A DNA stretch of 64,000 nucleotides, taken from NCBI GenBank assembly GCA_010405405.1, contig MU004234.1, positions 1,693,563 to 1,757,562 on the forward strand, given 5' to 3'. Positions 22,772-32,885 of this stretch are shown one piece after another. Under the pieces are notes generated by a model, which did not search any database, was not told the DNA's origin, and saw only the letters and a program-made list of their open reading frames with translations. The DNA comes from Microthyrium microscopicum (taxonomy: Eukaryota; Ascomycota; Dothideomycetes; Microthyriales; Microthyriaceae). How positions within the stretch are numbered: position 1 is the stretch's first letter; each line of letters starts with the position of its first letter. The translations under genes were made by a program, and so were the position numbers.

Positions 22772-23497
22772 TCATCCAAGCATGCTCTTCTTTCTCCCCC
22801 TCTGCCTAACCTCATCCAACTTCTTAACCACACCCTTCGCCCCTTTATACCCATCCGCGTATACCCTCAAAACCTCCCCAAACAGTCCCTCCGCCTGCGG
22901 ATGTGTACTCACAAATGCTCGCTCCAACACATATAAATCAACCGCCCGATCCTCCTCCTGCACACTCATAACCGCAAGCCCAAAATCAATCACCACCACA
23001 TCGCCCTCCAGCCCCTCCTCACTCTCCACCATGACATTACTCGTCGTCAAATCGCCATGAACCACACCAACACCATGTAACTGTGCAATCGCCTTTCCCA
23101 TCCTCCCCATAAGTCCCTTGACCTCCAATCCCTCACTACTCCCAACATCATCTCCATGAGCCTTCAACCACCCATCCAACGCATGTCTCACCGTCCGTCC
23201 AGCAATCCACTCCAGCGCCAACCACCCCTTCTCCCAATCAGCACCCAAGACAGCAGGCACGCGTACACCTTCTCTTGCACAGCGGACGAGGACGCGAGCT
23301 TCGGCGAGGATGCGGGCGCGCGTGAGACGGGCGTCGAGGGATGCGTGGCGGTATGTTTTTGGGGGACGGATTTTTAGGGCGGTGGGGGTTGAGGGGGTGA
23401 GGAAGGTGGTTTTGTAGACGAGTGCTTCGGCGCCTTGGGTTATGAGGGTTAGATCTGATGGGTTGAAGGGCGACGGCGGGATGTGGATGGTGGACAT
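22772..23497 (-). CDS. BUD32: BUD32/PRPK atypical kinase of the KEOPS complex
   Basis: This single-exon gene of 241 residues matches the compact RIO-like kinase of KEOPS/EKC, which supports N6-threonylcarbamoyladenosine (t6A) formation on tRNAs and telomere maintenance. Visible features are the N-lobe TQGAEALVYKT in place of a classical Gly loop, the ATP-binding Lys in ALKIRPPKTYRH, the family block LDARLTRARILAEARVLVRC, the catalytic loop VVHGDLTTSNVM, and DFGLA. The family motif for the linker to the last helix, RAVDLYVLERAF, is followed by a basic tail RQRGRKKSMLG. Length and domain order are as usual for BUD32. The gene is convergent with the HAD hydrolase, from which it is separated by 46 bp. 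Confidence 0.95.
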   Translation of the reverse strand: MSTIHIPPSPFNPSDLTLITQGAEALVYKTTFLTPSTPTALKIRPPKTYRHASLDARLTRARILAEARVLVRCAREGVRVPAVLGADWEKGWLALEWIAGRTVRHALDGWLKAHGDDVGSSEGLEVKGLMGRMGKAIAQLHGVGVVHGDLTTSNVMVESEEGLEGDVVVIDFGLAVMSVQEEDRAVDLYVLERAFVSTHPQAEGLFGEVLRVYADGYKGAKGVVKKLDEVRQRGRKKSMLG

Positions 23498-24972
23498 TTT
23501 GAGATGGTGTGGTTGTTGTTGTTGTTGATGGGGTGGAGATGTGTTGTGCTGGTGTTGAGGATGGCAGTTTTTGTGTGGGGTCGGGATTGAATTGAGAATT
23601 TTGGGGATACTTTTATTTTGAACAAATCTATGATTAAATTACTGGATATTGAAAATGATCTAGTTTCAGTTGTAACGATCACTTCTTGTATCAGGCTTTT
23701 TAAGGGGACCAACTCGACATAATCCACGTTTGAATCAAAAACAACCTGAATGTGAACACTACTACTGAGTACCTACTATATAGTATTCAATGTCTAATCA
23801 TTCTTAGGTAACTTGAAAATGAACCAATTTCTCCACAACTATACCTTAAAGATTTGTTTCTGCCACTACGGTAATTTCGCGGTCTATCTGATCGAGATTT
23901 CAGGAGCAAAACACTTCGACCAGCCAGTAGAGTATTCTGGCGTTGATGTTTCTAGTACCGCAACAAATGGAACATGTTTGTGGACCCACTTACGACAATT
24001 CACAAGACATCAATGTCGTACAATGAATAACCTGCCCCCCGTTGACCGCTTTTGCAGACAATCGATGAGCGATCGCAGAAACTGCGAGTGGTTGTCCTAG
24101 TGAGCTCGAGCACAAGCGGTGATTGAACCGCGATCAGAAACTGAGCCAGTCAAACAGTCAACATTCAACTGAAGAGGAGAATACCTCGCATTCGCTAGAA
24201 AGAGAACAAAGCAGAGTGAAGTAGGTACCGTAATGGGTTCAGGAGTGAAATTGTTGTTCAAAGCTTGCTGATCAACTTTTCCTGCCCCTCAACCATACCG
24301 TATCCTTTCTGACACGACAGCTTGACACCTTCTCTCTCTCTCCAATTCGCTTCCTTGACCATCATCATCAATCCTTCATCAGTTGATCAGCCTGGGACGA
24401 ATTGACTCAACTGTAGTGCTAGTAGTTGACAATATCAGCGACAGATCGCTCAAAAACACCCCTGGACGCGCGGACAAAATAACCGGCCCGCGCCCATCAG
24501 CCACGATATTTACCATCCTCTTTTCGAGGCACAAGGTTGATTTCTGTCATCTTCGATAGATTGTAGCCTGTTCTATTCGTTCAGCTAGAGATCAAAGTCT
24601 TGGTGGCTCTCATCGACGCTGTAGAGGCCACAGATTGCGATCTCCACACTGAAGAGTCAATTGGCAGTCACGACACGAGTTCCATCGCAGGTGCTCTACT
24701 ACAGACTACAGTAGGTAGTTAACCTCAGCCCCTGCTGTACAACTTCACTTCAGATACAGCTTCAATCATCCTCCAAGCGAGATGACAACTAGTTGAGTGT
24801 TCGATAAGTATCCGCCGCTTTGCTCACCATCCACTCTGTACTCAACCAAAGACATTCCTGGCACCCATTGACTCCAATTACTCATCTTTCGACATTCCAA
24901 GGGACAACTACTATTTTCAACGCCTGATGTTTCACACACCGGCTGCTATTCACACACCAAAGGCTTAAGATT
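23498..24972. other. Intergenic region upstream of the orphan gene
   Basis: About 1.5 kb divergent spacer. Bases 24290-24370 are CT-rich with short CATCAT and CTCTCT runs, consistent with promoter and 5' leader of the gene at 24973. A 95-codon plus frame at 23813 has no recognisable features and was not called. Confidence 0.45.
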
Positions 24973-27046
24973 ATGGCACAGAAGCCAACTGCTGCCCTCC
25001 CAGACTACATCTCGCTCAATTCTCCTGATCATCTCAGCCCAGCTCCGACCATGAACAGTCAAACCTCCAATCCAAACGAGTATCCTCAACAGTTTACTAC
25101 AGCAAGCTGGGAACTCTTATTGCAAGATGCCATGACCAACTCAGGCACTGGCCTAAAACTCAATGAGGTGAAAGCGCCGATCTCTGATCATCCCATGACA
25201 GACGCTCCGCCCGAAAGTAAGCCCACAGCGACAAAGGATCCTAGACTAGCTGCTCGAGAGAGTTCCGCCGGAGCACAGAATACAGGTGATCATCTGGCTT
25301 TTATTGCCAATGATACACAACGTAAGACCTCGAATGGGGCATCCAACGGCGATTATAACATGTCAGATGTCAATGCTACCGCGGGCGCAGAGCGTGCCGA
25401 ACCACCAAAGCTAGAATCAATACCTCAGTTTATGCTATTTGGAAGATCGGAAGACGAACTAGACAATGTCATCTCCAAAAAGAGCCTGCTGCAAATGCCC
25501 GACATGGTCCTACGCCGACTAGCTGCTAAAGGCGAGATCAGTGGCCCTTCTATCACGATGAAAAACTACTCACAGGCGCCTTCTATGATACGTATGAAAG
25601 GATATCTCGACAATAGGAAATATATTCCCTTCAAACCACGAACACCACTGCAGTACATGACGCCAGGCGGGGCTGTCATTACATGGGAACGTGTGGCTTT
25701 CAAGCCAGAAGAAGCATTAAGAGCCGTACAAGTCACTCAAGAGACAGAAAAATTGTTGGAGGCCGAGATCGATCTCTACTTCTTTGCGAAAGATCTCAAC
25801 TATGACGACCTTCGCAAAGCCTCTATGGACAATATTATATATCAATATCCGAAGAGCGTAAGAGGGATTTGGACACTGGTAGAACTTGTGTTTACAAAGG
25901 CACACAGCGCTGACGATAGACTTCGACGACATATCATCGACCTTATTGAAGCTAACCGTAAGATATCCCTTTCATTCATCCCAAATAATTTACGAGTCGA
26001 AACTAGACTTACGTCCCATCCGCTCTGCTAACCACATCTTCTACGCTCCTCCTTATCCATGTCAATACCTGACAGCACAGCTCATGAGAAGTCTATGCTA
26101 ACCATGTCCAGGCAAGGAACTGACCTCACTACCTCCCTACGTCCAAACCATGCTGCGATATGTCACGACGAAGACCCAGCTTGGCCAGACACTATTAGAT
26201 GCATTCGTTCGTGGCGCACAAGATGCCCATAAACAAGTAGCCGAACTAAAGACGCGAGAACAAGCACTCAAATCACAAGCAAAGAACACTGCAAATGAGA
26301 AGGAATCTGCACGTCCTCAAGAGCCTCTTATGCGTTCATCTCCACCCACTACTCCCCGAAACTTCACCGAAGAACATTGGCCGCGTAACGTGCTGCATTT
26401 CTCGGAACTTCCTAAGCTCGCAAGCGCTATCAATGAACAATACCTGCTGGTGGCGCTCCGGTAAGACATTCACTACACTGGCTATCATCAGATCCTATGA
26501 CGACCAAAAAGCTGGCTGAAATGTCTTGCTAACATTCTCAGATCTGGCTACGGCACATTAGTCCGCAAAGGTCACGAGTATCAGCGTAACAAGTTATTCC
26601 AGATTACTCCCGGCGAGTTGCTAGTCTGCGAACCGCTTAGACCTTCACAAAATCCCAAAAATGTAATGGTAGTCAACGGCAAAGGTGAACGCGGCGATAT
26701 CCTCAGCTCTCTCGTTCTCCCAGTGGACGTGTCTCTTGGCATGCCCCAAAAAGTGGCTCACGGTAAGATTATCCCTACTGTGTGCTTGGTATCCCATCGG
26801 CTATCCAACTTCCTATTGACAGCGATGGCCTCTTCGCAAGCATCTCCTTGTCTCTGAATATGTGCTAATGGAACGTGCTCAGAATGGGAGCAACTATCTT
26901 CAGAGCCCCCTTCGCGTCTAGGAGATATGCGCGACCGCGAACGTCGAGAGTCCAGAGAATTCAAGACTCCTGGCATTCCAGACCGCGAACAGCGTATTTA
27001 CCACCAGGACCGTCGTCGGTCTCGATCTCCAGGCGGCCGAAACTAG
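24973..27046 (+). CDS. Conserved-looking fungal protein of unknown function, four exons
   Basis: Four exons (24973-25957, 26112-26460, 26542-26762, 26883-27046) with GT-AG introns give about 572 residues. I do not recognise the family. The first ~155 residues are low-complexity, Ser/Thr/Asn/Pro-rich and probably disordered. Residues about 165-345 look folded and mostly helical, with a segment (EIDLYFFAKDLNYDDLRKASMDNII) reminiscent of the helical part after a BTB domain, although no BTB core is present. A second folded part follows across the intron (VLHFSELPKLASAIN, SGYGTLVRKGHEYQRNKLFQ). The C-terminus is charged and Arg-rich (RDRERRESREF... RRRSRSPGG), recalling RS-type or RNA-binding tails. 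A nuclear RNA-related role is only a guess. The frame agreement across three introns argues that it is a real gene. Confidence 0.75.
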
Positions 27047-28010
27047 AGGGATAGGCCATGGTGATGAAGATATTCTTAACTTTGCATTCTTAGCGATACA
27101 ATTTTATAAAAAGGTGACGGGAATATATGCTAGGGTGGTAGAGACGAAGATGTTAGAGTCGAAGATTCTAGAGCCGAAAATGCGAGAAACGAAGAACGAA
27201 AAAGGGACGTGTATGGCATCTGCAGTATGATTTGCCGATTAACTTACCTGAATTTATCAAGGTAGTAGATGAAGAATTAATACACAATTGTAGTTGACTT
27301 CCATGTTTCTCTAACTGGTGCTCTCGCTAAACAATTGCATACACCGCCGTCAGAATCCTCATAGAGTTGTTGCTTAGAGTAGAGTACTACACAGGTACTA
27401 GCAAGTTCCCGAGATATAGCATTAAATAGGGAAGAAAAACAAGTCCCCTGAATCAGGCTGAATCTCAGCCTTTTAGATATTGTGCGTGAATCCTTCAGCC
27501 TTGCCAAGACTGATTGATTGCTGCCGATCAGGAACCATCTCCAATCACCTGCGTTACGAAATAGATCATTGCTAGTGAATTTTGCTGTGTTCGTGCTTGT
27601 TCAGACATGCACTGGTTGTACCAAAATCGACAGTGAACACGCAAACACTTGTACAATGGGCAATCTGCCGACATGGAGAGAGTAAGTTAGCAGCAAAGGA
27701 CCATTGGCAAAGTACCATGAGTAGATCAAAACTAGAGTGTTTGAGCAAAATCGATTGGAAAGCAAAGCAATTGACACTCGATAATAAAGTCTGGTAGATA
27801 GTAAGGTACATTGCAGAAAGGAGAACGCAATACGTCCTGTCCTGTCATCAAACCTCCAAGCAGTTAAACGCCAATCCCCAGTCCCATACCATCCATGCCA
27901 CGCATAAGGGAGTATTACCATAACATCGTAAGCCGCAGCGCATACAAAAGCACAATACAAGATGACAAGCAAGAACCCCGCGTCTCGTTATCAGTCCAGG
28001 CAGAAATAAA
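27047..28010. other. Intergenic region
   Basis: This is a convergent spacer of 964 bases. Around 27130-27215 a GA-rich stretch repeats the pattern AGA(G/C)NCGAAGAT imperfectly, which looks like a decayed short repeat. No gene is seen. Confidence 0.45.
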
Positions 28011-29437
28011 TCAGACTTGAGTAGTCTGCGCCACTTCCTCCGTAGTTCGTACTCGACTCTTACTCCGACTCTCCTCTTCCGCCGATGCCGTCGACAAATT
28101 CGAGCTCAAGCTACGACCGCGTTTCTCCCTCGGTTTGACCTGCACGGCTTCCCAAGTCGTGGTCTCCTCCTCACTTTCTTCGCCTTCGTATCGGCCCAAT
28201 ACCTCTTCTTCCTCATCCCATTCGTCTTCCAACGCATCTGCTCGATCACCAAGCCAATAACGGGCCCGTTTACGAGCGCTGAAATCGGCGCTCTGGCGAT
28301 GTCTTTTCTTCGAATCTGGCGTGGCTGCTATTAGATCATCGTCATCATCATCTTCGATGTCAGGGAAGGTTGGAGAAAGCGCGCGGATGTAGAGATAGCA
28401 GACGCGCTTGCGGGCCTTGTTGAAGAAAAAGTAATGGAGACTCCATAGGGCGATTTCTTCGTCGTCAAAGGGGTTTTCGTCGGGCTTGTAGCTGTAGATT
28501 TCACAATCGTACAGATCCATTTCGTCGTTGATGTAATTCCACATCCCTGGAAGAGATATTGTCAGCAAATGAAATATCAATAATCCGTGAATCGAGGAGG
28601 GTCGCGCTCCCATCAAGAGCATTGGTAGACCTTGCAATTGCTGGGAGGGCGCTCTTTTCATGTGAACTTACCTGGACCCCACATAGCACTGCCACCAGGC
28701 GTCTGCAAACCTCTAGGAATGCGCGCTGAATGTGCGCTGTATACTTTTGAGTCCACACTACTCATCACATCATTAAGTCTGCGCTCGTGGCAGAAGTCAG
28801 ATGGTCGTAGCACACTCGAAAAGTCATAATCTGGATGGCTCGCATTTAAGGTAGCGATCATGTATGAATAAGTGCGCCTGTTCGAACCCTGGCTCAATGT
28901 ACCAAAAGGCGACGACTGCGAAAGATTTGAGCTCTTAGCAAAGATCTTAGCTTGCGGTGCCGAAAGTGACGCAGCCAGTCGGAGAAGCGACTCGTGTTTC
29001 GATTGTAAACTGGTGTCGATCTTTTTGTACAGTTTCTTATCGGCTTTGCCGGCTTTGGTAGTGTAAAGATCGCATCCTCCGACAACACGGGTGCCATCGC
29101 TCTCGAAGCTGAGAGCCGAGCTGACATCTTCGAAGGTTCGGAGTGATATATACTACTGCTAGTTAGCAACGAGTTCCATAAACAAGTCATGTCGTCAGAT
29201 GCATCATCGCCCAACAACTACGGCATGCGCTGGCTAATGCTTCCGGAGCCAACCAGTATGCTTTACTTCCCAGCCCTTACTTCTCATCGGATCCGTATGA
29301 AAAGGATTGTTTCATCGAATTCGATGGCAAGGTTGGTGCTTTATTGTTGTGCAGGCAATAGGAGCCAATGTAGCTAATGGAGACAGGGGAATGATGCGCC
29401 GCGAATGTCTCGGAAAGGCTTGGGTGTTTACCTTCAT
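28011..29437 (-). CDS. MAF1: MAF1, repressor of RNA polymerase III
   Basis: Three exons (29437-29432, 29152-28672, 28546-28011) give about 340 residues. Exon 1 holds only ATGAAG; a 279-nt intron ends at TAG and exon 2 continues YISLRTFEDVSSAL, so the joined N-terminus matches the family's usual MKxIxL start. Family blocks are VVGGCDLYTTKA with KADKKLYKKID, then SRRTYSY-type SNRRTYSYMIATLNASHPDYDFS, and the C-box MWNYINDEMDLYDCEIYSYKPDENPFDDEEIALWSLHYFFFNKARKRVCYLY. A Ser-rich linker between the A and B boxes is the usual place for TORC1/PKA phosphorylation control. The C-terminus extends the core with about 115 acidic and then basic residues. MAF1 shuts down tRNA and 5S transcription under stress. 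The start is chosen from the only ATGAAG|GTAA in suitable position. Confidence 0.93.
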
Positions 29438-30594
29438 TGCGACGTTGTACAGAAATGTTTCGCGTTGGTCGTTTGCCGGATCGTTTGCCGGATCGTTTGT
29501 TTCCGCAAGGACTACAGCGTAGCAGGGAGGTATTTGAAGGGAATGGTAGGCGGTTGTCGTGATGCGCGAGCGTTCGTAACGGAAGATAGGAGTCTTGGCA
29601 GCAGGTCTCGACGGGCTGGCAAGTCGCGGGAATCGGCTAGACGATTAGTCTAGCAGTCGACGGAAGACATGTCAGATGAGTAAAAAGTAGAGAGTGTAAG
29701 TGAAGGAGAAGTCAACGAAATGACTTGGGGAGGAGATGTTGTTGTATGTGCTATCACAAGGGGAAGTTAGGTGACGACAAGATGGTCACGTGAGTAGGCT
29801 GTGGTTCAATGTTCGTGATGCGACAACAGCGAATGATTGGAGGGATAGCGTTCCAGGCAACATGCAAGCAATTGCTGAGAAGTCGAGAGACAAATGCGCT
29901 AGGATAGCGTGGTGGATAAGCGTTATTGAGTGGTTTTGGGTACTGGTCATACCATGCAATGTGCATGTCCCATATACAGGCTAAATGCCCTGGTGTTCCA
30001 AGAGTGGGGTCCAATGCGGGCTCAGTGCCATCCTCTGTGGCAGGCAATCAAAGCAGCAACGTGCACGAGAAATGAAAGTTCATAGGCAATGGGTCTGTGC
30101 AAGCTATACTTGCATCGCAATTGAGCTATCTGCTTCTGTTTTTGAGAACGATTTCATTGCTTCGTCTAGCATCATTAGCGCATAGTCCTACAAGGCTCCT
30201 TACTTCTCTAGAAGCCCTTATTCTACACACCACCAAAGTACATGATCCTACAACATGTACTTCAGCAGTATTTGTTTCTCCACCGCACGCCGTGGGGACC
30301 GAGTCTCAATCGAATCGAGGGTTTGTGGTGTATGATTGTTGTGGTCGGAGCATCGTCATCCCCGGTATTTCAAGCAAACTGGTTGTCGATTACGACGTGA
30401 CTATAGGATCCCAGAGCTCCGGAGATTTTGTTCGACAGCTTGGTGGATCTGCGACAGAGGCGTATTAGCATTAGTCTGGCGACTAAACATCTGTCGTCCT
30501 CAGAATCCAGCGAATGGGGCGTGACGTGGATGAGATGGCCTTGCGGCTCTTGGCTCAAGATATATTTTGTAGGGCATGATTGACTTCAGCAAGC
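29438..30594. other. Intergenic region with a short tandem repeat
   Basis: About 1.16 kb between MAF1 and the AP-1 sigma gene. Near 29468-29500 the 12-mer GTTTGCCGGATC occurs twice in tandem followed by a partial copy. Small frames on both strands lack any recognisable family. This region should hold the MAF1 promoter and the sigma-adaptin 3' UTR. Confidence 0.45.
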
Positions 30595-31247
30595 CTACAT
30601 AATCTTGGTAACGCCTTCATCCTCGGCCTGATGGCAATGACGGGGAACATCAGCACTCATGGACTCCCAAGGGGTGCAATGACTTGATCAAGCAGGCTGT
30701 TCACGTACCTCCATATCTTCAAGTCCATCTTGCTGGCTTATACAGCGCAGTACATTCTTCTTACTGCTCTCTTGTAGTTCACCGGCGAGTAGGAGTTCGT
30801 CTAGGATGAAGTAGGCTTTTTGGAAGTTGAAGATGATGTCGAGTTCGCAGACGTTTCCGTAGTACTTGTCCATCTGTTCGACGAATCGGTGGACAATCTC
30901 AAGTGTAATGAGCTCATTGTCGGTAGATTCGCACCCAACAATGAAGAATAGGGAGGCGTAGCGACGATAGACAATTTTGGTATCTGAAGAAGTCAGTCAA
31001 GGTGTGGTTGTAGGCAGCATATTCGCACCTTTGTACTCGAGAAAGTTGCACATGCGCGTTCTCCGGGCCAAGACCAATTGAGACACATCTTTGACAATCT
31101 TGGCCTTGTCTCTGGGAGAAAGTGTGGTGAACCATTTGGCTAGGCGCTAAAATATTCCAGTCAGTGAGAGTGTCTTGGCTAAAGCTGCTTGAGAAGACTC
31201 ACCACCTTGCCCTGACGAGAGAGCAGAATAAGGTACTTGATAGCCAT
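30595..31247 (-). CDS. APS1: AP-1 adaptor complex sigma subunit
   Basis: Four exons (31247-31203, 31146-31029, 30983-30709, 30627-30595) give 156 residues, the normal size of a sigma adaptin. The start [21 protein letters not shown], the block [28 protein letters not shown] and [30 protein letters not shown] are diagnostic of the longin-fold small subunit; sequence details favour AP-1 over AP-2 sigma. The last exon is only 33 nt and supplies an acidic tail ([10 protein letters not shown]) like that of filamentous-fungal homologues; reading through its donor would instead end in VREQPA. AP-1 sorts clathrin cargo between the trans-Golgi and endosomes and recognises dileucine signals partly through sigma. 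Confidence 0.94.
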
Positions 31248-31637
31248 GTTGCGGAGGTGAGGAGGAAGTTGTGAGAGGGAAGCAGGCAGCTCTCGGGTCT
31301 TTCAAGGTTGTCTTCAAAATGTGGTGAGCTTTGAATTGGGCCTGGAATGGGGGACCAAAATCACCGATGCCGCTATATCCAGGGTTAGGGCGGATCCCAC
31401 CTCACGTAATCGGATGGGCGGCCTCATCGACTTTAACTTCTGCCCCTCGAATCACTCCAAAGTCCAAACGGACCTGTTGGTATAATAGAGTACCCTTACC
31501 AATCATTCTCTATACTTAAACCCAGTAGTTGCTTCAGTTTACTGCCCCAAAGCGCATTGCGATTTCGAAATAATTCTTCATTGCCTTTGCGAGCCTGTCA
31601 ATCCAGAGCATGAGTCCCAGATCTTAAAGTCAGCACA
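31248..31637. promoter_or_regulatory. Divergent promoter region of APS1 and the GCL modifier gene
   Basis: A spacer of 390 bases separates two divergent start codons and must contain both promoters. No specific factor site was identified. Confidence 0.45.
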
Positions 31638-32708
31638 ATGACTTCAGCGACTCCAAACCCAGCAGCCATGAACATCATACTATCCACGTCGTAAGTATAT
31701 CGTTATGCTCCCAGATTAGCCAGTGTCTAAGTCTGCAGTAATATAATGGGCAATGGCCCTTCAATCCTTGCCCGAAACTCATCAAAATCCAACGCCGGCA
31801 AGTCGCATACCGCATCCCGCCCCCGATCTATACACTAACACCCATAAGAACTCACCGCTAGCCTACGCGCAAACTTCGACTCCGCCAATACCTCCTCTCG
31901 AAACAGCTGGACCACACAAGAAGACGCAAAACTCCTAGTCCCTACGCCCCGACCTACGCCTGGTCTCGCCGAAGACCGCGACGCCTACGACATCACTGTC
32001 AAACTCTTCTACCTTCCACACACACCACCTACAGCACGCTGCCAACATACCCGCGACGCCCTGCAATGCGTGCTCGACGAATTACATATAACTCACGTCG
32101 ATCTACTTATCGTCAGTTTCCCCGGGATTACCTTTGACGCCGACGACGAATCAGACGACTTGGAGGAGCTCACTCCAAACTCCACCGTATCCGGCAGCAC
32201 CTCGCCTGTCACCAATGGCACATCATCCACAGATCTACCGACAAATGATACGCCAGAACATATGGACTCGGTAGTCCGGACCTACCGCACATTGGAAGCT
32301 CTACACGATGCTGGTGTGACGCGCGCAATTGGGTTGAGCGAGTTTGGCACGCAGCGGCTAGCCCATGTGCTGGCAGCAGCACGAATAGCCCCGAGCGTAG
32401 ATCAGATCAATGTGCGAGATTGCTGTGTTGTGCCACGGCCCCTGATAGTGTACGCGAAGGAGAAGAAAATTGAGCTGTTAACACATAATGACTGCACAGA
32501 CATATTGCCTGAAGGTACTCTGCGGGAGCTCTTGGGGCCAGGCGAGACAGGCGCGGGTGTACTGGCTGCGAAAGGCAGCGCGGTTGGGCCAGGTCTGCAT
32601 GGAGAGGTACGGCCGCTATGGGTGGTGAAATATACAGCAGTGGTGAAGAATCGAGGCGTAGTGGAGAATAAAGGGTACTTCGCTGCTGCGGATCTGGTGC
32701 CGACTTAA
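31638..32708 (+). CDS. Glutamate-cysteine ligase regulatory (modifier) subunit, aldo/keto reductase fold
   Basis: Three exons (31638-31690, 31739-31801, 31862-32708) give about 320 residues. The N-terminus MNIILSTSNIMGNGPSIL, then LRANFDSAN after intron 2, matches the fungal GCLM family. The aldo/keto-reductase-like barrel follows (DAYDITVKLFYLP, LQCVLDELHITHVDLLIVSFPG, VRTYRTLEALHDAGVTRAIGLSEFGTQRLAHVLAAARIAPSVDQINVRDCCV). An acidic Thr/Ser-rich insertion sits after VDLLIVSFPG. GCLM binds the catalytic subunit and lowers feedback inhibition by glutathione in the first step of glutathione synthesis. The donor of intron 2 (GTCGCA at 31802) is weak; it is chosen because it is the only one that joins the two conserved frames, with branch CACTAAC before the acceptor. 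Other members of the AKR superfamily are a less likely reading. Confidence 0.82.
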
Positions 32709-32885
32709 GGATGAATAGATTGGTACCATGAGAATGAGAGGTGGACATTTTGATTATCGGTTTATACATCTAGCATTTTACAATGGCGTTAGCAATTAGC
32801 ATCCACTATACACACAAATGTACAAAGCACTTCCCAATGCGTTCTATACTGTACAAATTTCGCTCAATACACACCTGACCCACCA

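Noticed and set aside
22189-22854. 221-codon minus-strand frame antisense to the HAD gene
   Set aside because: It mirrors the codon pattern of the well-supported HAD hydrolase and runs into BUD32; no domain is visible in its product.
28870-28905. GTTCGAACC T-loop-like sequence
   Set aside because: It lies inside exon 2 of MAF1 and no tRNA cloverleaf can be drawn around it.
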